Below, one piece after another: positions 9,227-17,387 of a DNA stretch of 53,948 bases; position 1 is the first letter of the stretch, and every line of letters begins with the position of its first letter. The stretch is from JBDTES01 sp039922435 (lineage in GTDB: Bacteria > Patescibacteriota > Saccharimonadia > Saccharimonadales > UBA4665): contig JBDTES010000026.1 in NCBI GenBank assembly GCA_039922435.1, positions 1-53,948 on the forward strand, written 5' to 3'. The position numbers and the translations under genes were made by a program. The notes under the pieces are model-generated. The model saw nothing but the letters and a program-made list of their open reading frames with translations, had not been told where the DNA came from and did no database searches.

Positions 9227-9259
9227 GTATTTAATAAATAGAATAATCCTTATAATTAC

Positions 9260-9288
9260 TTGATAATGTTGCGCTTATGCTTCATAAT
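9260..9288 (+). promoter_or_regulatory. Promoter of the 9328 surface protein gene
   Basis: The -35 TTGATA (9260-9265), a 17-bp spacer and the -10 CATAAT (9283-9288) are a near-consensus pair. About 30 nt of leader follows, with a Shine-Dalgarno GAGGAA at 9318-9323. This is a leadered arrangement, unlike the neighbouring surface genes. Confidence 0.55.
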
Positions 9289-9327
9289 CTCTATCAATAT
9301 AAGTTAATAACAAGTATGAGGAAATAA

Positions 9328-10389
9328 ATGTATAAAGTAGAACCTATTCGGCTGTCACCACTGGTATTGACTGTATCCTTTGTTGCTGCCATGCTAGCGG
9401 CCTTAGTTTTGGCTGTCAGCCCCACTTCGGCGGCATCACTCAATAAATCTTTTGTCCGTTTCGACAGGATGAAAGTCAACACAGCTACCACTGGTACTGT
9501 TTGTGCCACTCCAACGACTCTTGCCTCTGTTGAGGGCAAAGTTGCTGTTACTTTTCCAACTGGCTATACCGTTAGCCCGACAGCAGGTAATTGGGTGACT
9601 AGCACCACTAATCTGGCATGGCCCACAGTCAGTGGCTACACTACTGCTGCCTGGCCCGGTATTGGTACAGCTACGGTTGTTGCCGCCCAAGTTGTCACTT
9701 TCCCTAGTGGTGACTTAACTAGTGCCACTACTTTGTATTGTTTTAACTGGACAAACACTGCTGCTGTTTCGATTAGTGCTACCGCATCGTCATCTAACTC
9801 TGGTCTTATCACGACGCAATTAGCTGCTGGAACGGCAATTGACAGTTCAAACTTCGCGACAGCCAGTATTACGGATGATCAGATATTGGTTACTGCCTCT
9901 GTAGCTCAGACCTTTAGTTTTGCCATTAGTGGTAACACCGATTCGCTCGGTAATTTGAGCACTGCAGCTGTCTCAACGAGCCCAACGCCTCGAACAGCGA
10001 CAATTAACACTAACGCTAAAAATGGCTGGAACGTCTGGGCAAATGACAGTAGTACTGGCCTTAAATCAGTATCGGCCGCTGCAACTATAGACTCGACAAC
10101 TCCTGGCACAAACAGTACTCTAGCCGCTGGTACGGAAGGTTATAACACTGGCGTAACATCGGCTCAAGCTGGCGGATCTGGTACGCTAACGGTTGCCCCG
10201 GCATTCGTGGGCGGTAGTGCCGGTAAAGGTGGTGGCCTTAATCTTTCACTAGCAAACGTGGCTAGTAGTAACGGTACCGCCAATAATGCTGTCCTAACTC
10301 TTACTAACAATGCTTCGATTGGATCATTAACAGCAGCTGCCACTGATTATGCCGACACGATTACTGTAGTTGGTGCTGGCTTGTTTTAA
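9328..10389 (+). CDS. Secreted beta-rich surface protein, candidate major subunit
   Basis: This 353-residue protein has an N-terminal signal (hydrophobic LTVSFVAAMLAALVLAVSPT with likely cleavage near SAA-SL). The mature part is almost entirely Ala, Thr, Ser, Gly and Asn with beta-strand periodicity and two or three cysteines. The C-terminal ~150 residues (TATINTNAKNGWNVWAN, then GLKSVSAAATI, ending DYADTITVVGAGLF) resemble the end of the preceding protein. The spacing recalls spore-coat-U or pilin-like beta domains, and the composition recalls S-layer proteins, but neither is proved. The only strong promoter plus Shine-Dalgarno pair in this locus lies in front of this gene, so high expression is likely. 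Confidence 0.75.
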   Translation: MYKVEPIRLSPLVLTVSFVAAMLAALVLAVSPTSAASLNKSFVRFDRMKVNTATTGTVCATPTTLASVEGKVAVTFPTGYTVSPTAGNWVTSTTNLAWPTVSGYTTAAWPGIGTATVVAAQVVTFPSGDLTSATTLYCFNWTNTAAVSISATASSSNSGLITTQLAAGTAIDSSNFATASITDDQILVTASVAQTFSFAISGNTDSLGNLSTAAVSTSPTPRTATINTNAKNGWNVWANDSSTGLKSVSAAATIDSTTPGTNSTLAAGTEGYNTGVTSAQAGGSGTLTVAPAFVGGSAGKGGGLNLSLANVASSNGTANNAVLTLTNNASIGSLTAAATDYADTITVVGAGLF

Positions 10390-10440
10390 GCCATTAGTGC
10401 GAATATAAACCTTAGTCTTAGCATCCTCGGGAAAATACGT

Positions 10441-10446
10441 TACAAT
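10441..10446 (+). promoter_or_regulatory. -10 element (TACAAT), leaderless type
   Basis: TACAAT ends 10 nt before the ATG at 10457, with no Shine-Dalgarno sequence. Because the hexamer overlaps an upstream in-frame ATG at 10445, the start at 10457 is preferred. Confidence 0.5.
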
Positions 10447-10456
10447 GTATAGCAAT

Positions 10457-11542
10457 ATGAGGGTTGTGAGCAGGGTTAAGAGTTATCTTGGCGTACCGCT
10501 ACTGGCTTTTACAGTAGCGGTATTGTTCTGCTCGATATTTGTTTTTATTGGCCATAGTAGTGCTGATGTTGCCGACGAAGGCTTCTCTCTACAAGTTAGT
10601 CCGTCACCACTAGTGGCTACTGTCAAGCCTGGTACTAGCCAAACACTGGATCTTCAGATAAGGAATACTAATAGTACGACTCAAGCTTTAAAGATGGGCC
10701 TACGGTCGTTCAGTATCGCTGAATCTAATGGTCAGATTGAACTTGGTAAAGAGGCACCTCCTGATATTCAACAACTAGTCCGGTTTAGTAGTCCAGTATT
10801 CACAGTCGAAGCCGGTCAATTATTTACGCAACACATAACGATTAATACGCCTAAGAGTGCTGGGTTTACCTATACTTTTGCTGTAACAATATCTCAGCAG
10901 AATGCACCTAAAGGCCAGAATGGGACTTCATCTATCCAGGGCAGCGTAGCAGTGTTTACCTTGCTAACGGTCGATAAGCCTGGTGCGGTACGAAAACTTG
11001 AAATTACCAAGCTTTCGGTCAGCAAACACGTCTATGAGTATTTGCCGGCCACGGTATCTATTACATTCAAGAATATTGGCAACACCTTAGGCCAACCAAA
11101 GGGGACGATATTCATTCAACGGCACAACAATGATAAAGTGCCACTAGCGACTTTAGATATCAATGATAGCGGCGGCTATATCTTGCCTGGTAGCAGTCGC
11201 ACTATCAGCGCTAGCTGGGATTCAGGATTCCCGCATTATGAAACGACAAACCTAAACGGTGCTTCGCAGCAAAAATTAGTTTGGGATGGAGGTAATCTAT
11301 CTAATCTACGATTTGGGCGCTACGAGGCAAAGGTCGTGGCTGTTTATGACGATGGTAGTCATGATGTGCCGCTTGATGCTAATATCAGCTTCTGGGTGAT
11401 ACCGTGGCGGATGCTTGCTATCCTTATAGCCGCTCTGGTACTCATTACCATTGGTATAGTTACTACGGTTCGGAAATCGACTAAAGCTCTTCGACCGCTA
11501 AGATCCAAGAAACCGAAATCCGATGCTAAATCGGACCGCTAA
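10457..11542 (+). CDS. Ig-like membrane-anchored protein, DUF916-like
   Basis: This 361-residue protein has a signal peptide (about residues 12-36), a first Ig-like domain opening FSLQVSPSPLVATVKPGTSQ and rich in IRNTN / HITIN strand patterns, and a second Ig-like domain (YLPATVSITFKNIGNT onward). A C-terminal membrane helix (WRMLAILIAALVLITIGIV) leads to a basic cytoplasmic tail (RPLRSKKPKS). Two Ig-like domains plus a C-terminal anchor is the layout of DUF916 proteins, which in Firmicutes tether WxL surface proteins. A role as holder of the secreted proteins encoded next to it is inferred by analogy. It overlaps the next gene, a protein of the same architecture, by 20 bp. Confidence 0.75.
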   Translation: MRVVSRVKSYLGVPLLAFTVAVLFCSIFVFIGHSSADVADEGFSLQVSPSPLVATVKPGTSQTLDLQIRNTNSTTQALKMGLRSFSIAESNGQIELGKEAPPDIQQLVRFSSPVFTVEAGQLFTQHITINTPKSAGFTYTFAVTISQQNAPKGQNGTSSIQGSVAVFTLLTVDKPGAVRKLEITKLSVSKHVYEYLPATVSITFKNIGNTLGQPKGTIFIQRHNNDKVPLATLDINDSGGYILPGSSRTISASWDSGFPHYETTNLNGASQQKLVWDGGNLSNLRFGRYEAKVVAVYDDGSHDVPLDANISFWVIPWRMLAILIAALVLITIGIVTTVRKSTKALRPLRSKKPKSDAKSDR

Positions 11543-12641
11543 GTTCGTTGTTGCGGTATTAGTGTTGTCGCTGAGTGTCCCCTTAGCTGCCAGTGCAGCC
11601 CCTAAAGAGGGGACGATTAATGTAACGCCAGGCCAGTTAAATTTTACTTTAGCCAAGCAGGATACTGAGCAAACAGCTACCCTGCATCTCACAAATAGCT
11701 ACGATGCCCCGATTACATTAGTGGCCCAATTCAAGGGGATTGACGAGAACGCTGGATTGCTGGTTCCAGTTGATCGTTTAGACCCAACTTTTGCTGCTTC
11801 ACTCAATTTATCGCAGACCGACTTAACTATTGATGCTCATAGTGAGCAGAACCTGACGGTCCAGGCAAATAACCTCCCATCCCTATCGCCTGGTGGTCAC
11901 TATGCTAGTTTGGTCCTAACACAGCTCGTAAATGATAATCAGCGGTCCTCGTTACGAGCATCCCTGAGCTTAAGTATTTTTGTTATTAAGACCGAAGGTG
12001 AACGAGTTTCACTAGATTTACCAAAGATCACTACTAATGCACTTATCTTTAGGCTACCAACAGTTACCAGCCTTAATTTCGTGAATACCGGTAATGTGCA
12101 CGTGGTACCTCGGGCTGTTGTTAACCTACTGGGTAGTAACGGCGAAACTATTCTGTCCCAAGGTGTTGCCAACGCCGCTTCGCTTCCATTGCTGCCAGAT
12201 AACTCTTTAATTTCAACAGTGGCAATGAGCCAAACTCATCATGCTTGGCTGCCTCAGCGAGTGCAGTTGCAAGTCGTCTACCGGGCGAACGGAGTAAACG
12301 ACCCGAGAATTATTACTCGCAAACTATGGTACATTCCACCCTTCTATATAATTCTAGCAGTTGGTCTGGCTTATATTGCCTTTCGGAAACGACATCGAGT
12401 ATTGAGAGTGGTTACCCCGACACTTACCGTAAAAGCAAAAAAGCCCCCGTTGATTATTCGGCCAACAACATTTACTCGTATTATACCGGTCAAAGATGGT
12501 CCAGAAGATACTTCGAAGCTGTCTATAGCCAAAATGCCTAGGCTTAAGTCAGTTCCAAAATCAAAGTCAAGACGGAAGCTTAAAAAGAGACCGAAAATTA
12601 CTAAAAAAAATAAGGCTTCTAACACCGAGGCGAAAGCTTGA
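11523..12641 (+). CDS. Second Ig-like membrane-anchored protein, DUF916-like
   Basis: This 372-residue protein has a signal peptide (VVAVLVLSLSVPLAASAA), an Ig-like domain with PGQLNFTLAKQDTEQTATLHL and a PGGHYASLVLTQL strand, and a second domain (LPTVTSLNFVNTGNVHV). A C-terminal helix (FYIILAVGLAYIAF) precedes a cytoplasmic tail of about 80 residues that is extremely rich in Lys and Arg. It shares its architecture with the gene upstream, suggesting a tandem pair that may form a heterodimer. The 20-bp overlap argues for translational coupling. The long basic tail is unusual and could bind nucleic acid or acidic membrane lipid; that is speculation. Confidence 0.75.
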   Translation: MLNRTAKFVVAVLVLSLSVPLAASAAPKEGTINVTPGQLNFTLAKQDTEQTATLHLTNSYDAPITLVAQFKGIDENAGLLVPVDRLDPTFAASLNLSQTDLTIDAHSEQNLTVQANNLPSLSPGGHYASLVLTQLVNDNQRSSLRASLSLSIFVIKTEGERVSLDLPKITTNALIFRLPTVTSLNFVNTGNVHVVPRAVVNLLGSNGETILSQGVANAASLPLLPDNSLISTVAMSQTHHAWLPQRVQLQVVYRANGVNDPRIITRKLWYIPPFYIILAVGLAYIAFRKRHRVLRVVTPTLTVKAKKPPLIIRPTTFTRIIPVKDGPEDTSKLSIAKMPRLKSVPKSKSRRKLKKRPKITKKNKASNTEAKA

Positions 12642-12660
12642 GCAGTATACCTTTATAGCG

Positions 12661-12666
12661 TACAAT
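12661..12666 (+). promoter_or_regulatory. -10 element (TACAAT), leaderless type
   Basis: TACAAT ends 10 nt before the ATG at 12677. No Shine-Dalgarno sequence is visible in the intervening bases. Confidence 0.5.
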
Positions 12667-12676
12667 TGTACTGAGA

Positions 12677-14839
12677 ATGCGGGGAAAATACACAGAGATG
12701 GTGGTGTACGCAGTTTTACTGGTAGCCGGTAGTTTTTTTATGCTATTAAATTCTCCGAAAGCATCGGCCGCCATTAACCCACAGATTAACTTTCAGGGTA
12801 AGCTCACGAACCCTGATGGTACGAACGTAACAGATGGTACGTATTCTATTACTTTTAATATTTATAGTGTTGCTTCAGGTGGCAGCTCACTCTGGACCGA
12901 AACTCAGACTAGTGTCAGTGTTAGTAGTGGAATCTTTCAGGTAGCACTTGGTAGTGTCAATGCTACGCTAGCAACGGCTGTTGATTTTAGTACATCGCCG
13001 CTCTATCTGGGTGTAAAGGTTGGTAGTGACCCCGAAATGACACCACGTATCCAGTTTACGGCAGCCCCTTATGCGTTTAATGCCAACGAGCTGAATGGCC
13101 TTAGTTCTAATAATTTTGTCCAGTTTGCTAATGGTATTCAGGCGGATGCTAGTACTAACTCATCGATTGCTATCAATAAAACGGCTGCTAGTGGTAATAT
13201 TCTACAACTGCAGAAGAACGGTAGTAACGTATTTAGTATTACTAATAGTGGAACTATCCAAGTAGCTTCGGCCACATACCAAACTAATCTGTTTACTATT
13301 CAAAATGGTGTTAGCAGCCTGCCAATAATTCCGGGTAGCTATTTACCTAGTTTGACGGTTGCCGTACAGGAAACTACCGGCTCACGTCCATTATTCTTTG
13401 GCTACGTTAATGGGGCTGCCTGGGATGCCTATATGGATGCTGGAGCCTGTGGAGCCTTTACTCAGATGTGTCTCGCCTTCGGAAGTGGCGCCAGTGGTTA
13501 TACCGCTCTGGAGAATGTTGGTACAACGCTCAATATTGGTGGTGGCGATGATGGGAACTTTACGAACCTCGCTTTTAAAAACAGCGGTACGGCAAACTTT
13601 AGCGGCGGTACGGTTACCGCTAATGGTCTAACCGTTAATAGCGGTACTTTGGGACAACTTTCTATCAATTCTGGTGCTAGCGTTCCGGCAGCTGATCAGG
13701 TCGTGATAGATAACAGTGGCTCCAGTGGGGTCACTACAGCGGGGGTGGACGGTCTAAATGTCCACTATAAGGGTGGTGCGGCAGCCGTCGAGGCGGCTGG
13801 CATGCGCGTCGACTACACGCCCGGGACGACGTCTGGTGGTATTTGGAGCGGTATGCGAATTGTCGAGAATACTGCACCGGCGGCCGGGGTAACCTCTTAT
13901 GGCCTTAAGTTGGAGGGTGGGGGTACGAGCCCTGGTACGGATGTAGCTATTGAGGTTGCCAGTGGTTGGGATATTGGCATCGATATTCAGTCTGGTGGCA
14001 TGCAACTGGCCGCCTCAGCCGCTACGGCAACTGTCCCAGCCGCCGGTAATTTGAAAATCTATGCCAAAGATATAGCTGGACGGATTATTCCTAAATGGAT
14101 TGGTCCGGCAGGTGTTGATACGCCGTTCCAGGCTAACTTAGGATTCAACCGGGTAGCTTGGACTAACCCATCTGGTGGCACAAGTTTGACTACCGCGATC
14201 GTTGCCATGGGGTCAGCGTTTACAGACGCTGGGACGCTTAATAACCCAACTCCTACGGCAACAAATCTTCTGACATCCACTCGTAGTACCACTTTTAGTA
14301 CTACAACTACGGCTGGAACTCTAGCTTCGCACCGTCAAAAAACTCTTCAGGTCTGGCGTGGTAATCAAGCTGGTTATGGTGGGTTCTTCTATACGATTCG
14401 TTTTGGTACTGATACACTGGCAACTGGTAACCGCGCCTTTGTTGGTTTATCTGATTCTATCGCGGCTCCAACAAATGTCGACCCGACTACATCCGCTACT
14501 ATAGGGAAGATTGGTGTGGCGATTAATGACAGCACAGGCAATTGGAAGTTCGTTACTAACACTAAGGGGACAGCACCGACATCAACCGATTTAGGGACTG
14601 CTATTCCAGTTAATACGACGGACTTATATGAACTGGTCCTTTTTTCTGCTCCGAACGGTACAACCATCGGCTACCGCGTCACAGATCTTTCGACTGGCGG
14701 TCAGATATCTGGTTCTGTAGCGACTAACTTGCCCGCTAACAACGACTTTATGGCGCCACAATTTTGGATAACTAATAATACTACTGCTGGCCTAGCGGTT
14801 CTAGATTTCAACGGCTGGTATCTAGAGAGTGATAATTAG
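12677..14839 (+). CDS. Large secreted tail-fibre-like surface protein
   Basis: This 720-residue protein has a signal segment (VVYAVLLVAGSFFMLLNSP, cleavage near ASA-AI). The mature N-terminus (INPQINFQGKLTNPDGTNVT, then DGTYSITFNIYSV, then the block PRIQFTAAPYAFNANEL) is a module I associate with CPR secreted proteins and phage-type fibres. The middle is a beta-repeat region (SGTANFSGGTVTANGLTVNSG). The last ~240 residues, from about FNRVAWTNPSG, look like a jelly-roll, lectin-like receptor-binding domain of the type found at tips of phage tail fibres. No membrane anchor is seen, so it must be released or held by a partner. Confidence 0.75.
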   Translation: MRGKYTEMVVYAVLLVAGSFFMLLNSPKASAAINPQINFQGKLTNPDGTNVTDGTYSITFNIYSVASGGSSLWTETQTSVSVSSGIFQVALGSVNATLATAVDFSTSPLYLGVKVGSDPEMTPRIQFTAAPYAFNANELNGLSSNNFVQFANGIQADASTNSSIAINKTAASGNILQLQKNGSNVFSITNSGTIQVASATYQTNLFTIQNGVSSLPIIPGSYLPSLTVAVQETTGSRPLFFGYVNGAAWDAYMDAGACGAFTQMCLAFGSGASGYTALENVGTTLNIGGGDDGNFTNLAFKNSGTANFSGGTVTANGLTVNSGTLGQLSINSGASVPAADQVVIDNSGSSGVTTAGVDGLNVHYKGGAAAVEAAGMRVDYTPGTTSGGIWSGMRIVENTAPAAGVTSYGLKLEGGGTSPGTDVAIEVASGWDIGIDIQSGGMQLAASAATATVPAAGNLKIYAKDIAGRIIPKWIGPAGVDTPFQANLGFNRVAWTNPSGGTSLTTAIVAMGSAFTDAGTLNNPTPTATNLLTSTRSTTFSTTTTAGTLASHRQKTLQVWRGNQAGYGGFFYTIRFGTDTLATGNRAFVGLSDSIAAPTNVDPTTSATIGKIGVAINDSTGNWKFVTNTKGTAPTSTDLGTAIPVNTTDLYELVLFSAPNGTTIGYRVTDLSTGGQISGSVATNLPANNDFMAPQFWITNNTTAGLAVLDFNGWYLESDN

Positions 14840-14844
14840 CTGTT

Positions 14845-15306
14845 ATGTCAAAATCATCTTATGGCCTACTTTCAGCTACGCCTCATCTTGATGGTTCCAA
14901 TAAATCATCTAGCCCTAAGCTCCACGGTTTTACTACCAGGTGGCTAGTAGTAATCATAGTCGCGATAGTAGTCATTATGGGTGCTAGTTGGCTAATGGTC
15001 GAGAAACTACATAAGCAAGATTTAGACAATGTACAGGCCATCATGCAGGACATTTCTAAGCACTATCTTTTACCCACCAACGAGACTCCAGCGCTAGCTA
15101 CTGTGACAGATAGTAAAAAGGTCCAAAGTGCTTTTGCTGGCAAAGTCGAAGATGGTGATAAGATTCTTATATATCAGACAAATAGGAAAGCAGTCGTCTA
15201 TCGGCCGAGTATTGATCGTATTGTTGATGTTGAGCCGGTGTCTATCGATACTCCTCCGTCAGGAAATACGCCGCAAAGCCCTACTTATAGCACCAATACC
15301 CCGTAG
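14845..15306 (+). CDS. Small single-pass membrane protein
   Basis: This 153-residue protein has a polar cytoplasmic N-terminus of about 30 residues, one membrane helix (WLVVIIVAIVVIMGASWLM), then an extracytoplasmic domain ending in a Pro/Ser/Thr-rich tail. It starts 5 bp after the stop of the tail-fibre-like gene, so it is probably in the same transcript. The outer domain contains VTDSKKVQSAFAGKVEDGDKI and ILIYQTNRKAVVYRPSIDRI. I associate this pattern with small CPR membrane proteins of unknown function. Confidence 0.75.
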   Translation: MSKSSYGLLSATPHLDGSNKSSSPKLHGFTTRWLVVIIVAIVVIMGASWLMVEKLHKQDLDNVQAIMQDISKHYLLPTNETPALATVTDSKKVQSAFAGKVEDGDKILIYQTNRKAVVYRPSIDRIVDVEPVSIDTPPSGNTPQSPTYSTNTP

Positions 15307-15423
15307 TCCTAATTTGATAGTGAGATTTGATCATGATACTTTGCCGGAACGGAGATATCGGTATAACTGAGTATTTTTACATTCTCACGATGTAGAGGTA
15401 AATATTTAAACAACAGCTTGTGT

Positions 15424-15429
15424 TACGAT
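15424..15429 (+). promoter_or_regulatory. -10 element (TACGAT), leaderless type
   Basis: TACGAT ends 6 nt before the ATG at 15436. This placement rules against an upstream in-frame TTG start at 15418 that would precede the -10 element. Confidence 0.4.
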
Positions 15430-15435
15430 GAAAGC

Positions 15436-16149
15436 ATGAGATGTGCTAGTTTTAACGTTCTAGCTGATGCCTATATTGGCTATGGTGACTATTCGCACGT
15501 TGACCCATCACTCTTACTACCGAACGCTCGCACGGCCGGCATCGTCCAATTAATTGATGGTTTAGGTGCAGATGTGGTTGGTCTACAGGAGGTAGAAGTG
15601 CCTTTACTGAGTGCCCTAGACCAAGCAGATAATTGGCAGATATTCTGGTCACCAAAAGGGCATGACGAACCAGATGGTTGCTTGACACTTGTGAAGCATA
15701 ATATCGAGGTCGGCGTTTTTAATAGCTATTCGTATAGTGATGACTCCGGTCATGTAATGCAAACTATCCGTATCGGGCGAGTTGTGTTTGCGAACACTCA
15801 TCTTAAATGGGCCCCGGCAGATAGCCTTGAGCATATTGGTGTTAATCAGGCTGCCGAGATGCTGGAACGAATTGGCCCAAACGCCTCAGCGGTTATATTT
15901 GCTGACTGTAATGATAAGCCAAACGGACCGGTTAGGCGTCTGATCGAAAATGCCGGATTCATGAATGTGAATGGAAGCGAACCAACCGCTATCGTCAATC
16001 AAGAGCTAGTTGCCTTAGATTTATTGGCCGTGCGCGGAATTAGCACTAGGTGTATTTCTGGAAACTATAACCTAGCAGGAATTCCCAACAAAGATTGCCC
16101 TTCCGACCATATGCCGATTCTGGGGGATATAGATATCGACTTAACTTAA
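15436..16149 (+). CDS. Endonuclease/exonuclease/phosphatase (EEP) family protein
   Basis: This 237-residue protein has the EEP fold signature in order: N7 in SFNVL, E52 in LQEVE (metal ligand), H122 in ANTHLKW, D157 and N159 in FADCND, and the terminal D224-H225 in SDHMPI. All core catalytic positions are present, so it should be an active metal-dependent phosphodiesterase or phosphatase. There is no signal peptide. The substrate (nucleic acid, phospholipid or small phosphoester) cannot be told from sequence. It stands alone and is convergent with the ATP-grasp gene. Confidence 0.85.
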   Translation: MRCASFNVLADAYIGYGDYSHVDPSLLLPNARTAGIVQLIDGLGADVVGLQEVEVPLLSALDQADNWQIFWSPKGHDEPDGCLTLVKHNIEVGVFNSYSYSDDSGHVMQTIRIGRVVFANTHLKWAPADSLEHIGVNQAAEMLERIGPNASAVIFADCNDKPNGPVRRLIENAGFMNVNGSEPTAIVNQELVALDLLAVRGISTRCISGNYNLAGIPNKDCPSDHMPILGDIDIDLT

Positions 16150-16220
16150 ATTCAGTTCAACCTAACTAAGTCTATTTAATGTAGGCCTTAATAAGACGTA
16201 CTTTGCTTAGGTAATTTAGA

Positions 16221-17303
16221 TTATTTGGTGCTTATACGGTTATATCTGTAAGTTACTCCGTACGGGGTAAGGTCAGTGAGTCTGGGCTCTGCCAAGGAAT
16301 GTTGGGTACGGAGATATGAGCTACGCGTCAGGGCTAGGTCGACTATGTGTAGAAGCATGGCTTCATAGTCCATTTGCAAATTGATCTTACAGGCTTTAGG
16401 GAAGTTTCCGTAATCTTTTATGAGGCTAGGAATAAGATTAGCTTCGAGAAAATGGGCTGTGCCAGATTTATCGAAACGTATGTCTATGCGACCGTAGTCA
16501 CGGGCTCCGAGAGCCCTAAAAGCCTTAATTGCTAGACTTGTTACTTGGTCCCTGACATCTCCTTCGGCCACAGCCTTGAAAGTTTCAGTGTCGGCAGATT
16601 TTATTGCAGCACTTAAAAATCGATCACCATTAATATTGGCAGGAGCTACTAACTCTAGAGGCATTGCTAGGTACTTGTTTGTAAACTTTTCTTTAATAAT
16701 AGCAACACTAAACTCTCGTCCAGGTAGGTATTCCTCTATCAGCGAATCGGCACCTAGCTCTGACCTAATTGATTTAACTTTAGTTAATAATTCGTCAAAG
16801 TTATTTGCGAGTGAAGCCGAATCAACTCCCGTCCCGCCCCCGCGGTCGGTTGGCTTTATAAACACCGGAAACTTGAGCGTTACATTCTGAGGAGTTAGTA
16901 GTTTAGTTCGTCTAGCCACGATATATGACGAAGTATTCAAGCCGGCCGCTATTACGCACTCTTTTGTAAGTGATTTATCGAGTTCTAGCTCATGTGCCGA
17001 GTGAGTAGATCCGGTGTAGGCAATATTATGTTCGTCCAAGTATTCACTTAGCCAAATTTTATTTGACCCTAAGTGATTGTTATTTAGTTCGCCGGGCACA
17101 TACTTCATGCCCAGGAATACTAGGTCGGGTTTGTCAGTCACCAAGTCTTCGAGATCTGTTAAATCATTAACTATGGTGATGCCGACTTCTGAGAAGTGGC
17201 TAGCTAGTACTGTGTAAATCGCAGCGCGCGATTTTTGCCCCATAGAACTTAGTCTTGAGGTAGTAGAGGACACTATCTCAATATGTAGATTGATTTTATT
17301 CAT
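16221..17303 (-). CDS. ATP-grasp ligase, D-Ala-D-Ala ligase-like
   Basis: This 360-residue protein has the ATP-grasp core: FIKPTDRGGGTGVD (glycine-rich loop), LIEEYLPGREFSVAII (ATP-binding strand with acidic residues), GARDYGRIDIRFD, and the metal-binding FLEANLIPSL. The order matches D-alanine-D-alanine ligase. The usual Ddl ending EVNTLPGMT is replaced by EANLIPSLIKDYGNFPKA, so the acceptor is probably not a standard D-Ala and it should not be called Ddl without proof. I chose the ATG at 17303, preceded by AAAGG at a 6-nt spacing; an in-frame TTG at 17333 overlaps the terminator of the upstream gene. Confidence 0.8.
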   Translation of the reverse strand: MNKINLHIEIVSSTTSRLSSMGQKSRAAIYTVLASHFSEVGITIVNDLTDLEDLVTDKPDLVFLGMKYVPGELNNNHLGSNKIWLSEYLDEHNIAYTGSTHSAHELELDKSLTKECVIAAGLNTSSYIVARRTKLLTPQNVTLKFPVFIKPTDRGGGTGVDSASLANNFDELLTKVKSIRSELGADSLIEEYLPGREFSVAIIKEKFTNKYLAMPLELVAPANINGDRFLSAAIKSADTETFKAVAEGDVRDQVTSLAIKAFRALGARDYGRIDIRFDKSGTAHFLEANLIPSLIKDYGNFPKACKINLQMDYEAMLLHIVDLALTRSSYLRTQHSLAEPRLTDLTPYGVTYRYNRISTK

Positions 17304-17337
17304 TTTAAGCCTTTGATCATTTATGCGCAACAAACCA

Positions 17338-17354
17338 CCTGCACGTAGTGCAGG
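17338..17354 (-). terminator. Terminator hairpin of the RRM gene
   Basis: CCTGCAC at 17338-17344 and GTGCAGG at 17348-17354 form a perfect 7-bp stem with a 3-nt loop. On the minus strand it is followed by TGGTTTGTT, a modest T-rich tract. It lies 33 bp after the RRM gene stop and just before the ATP-grasp gene. Confidence 0.6.
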
Positions 17355-17387
17355 AAGAGAGTTGCCTAACTATTTTCGGGAGTAGTT

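Noticed and set aside
8174..10389. Calling the secreted proteins WxL-domain proteins
   Set aside because: Neither carries the W-x-L signature pair; only the neighbouring Ig-anchor layout suggested it.
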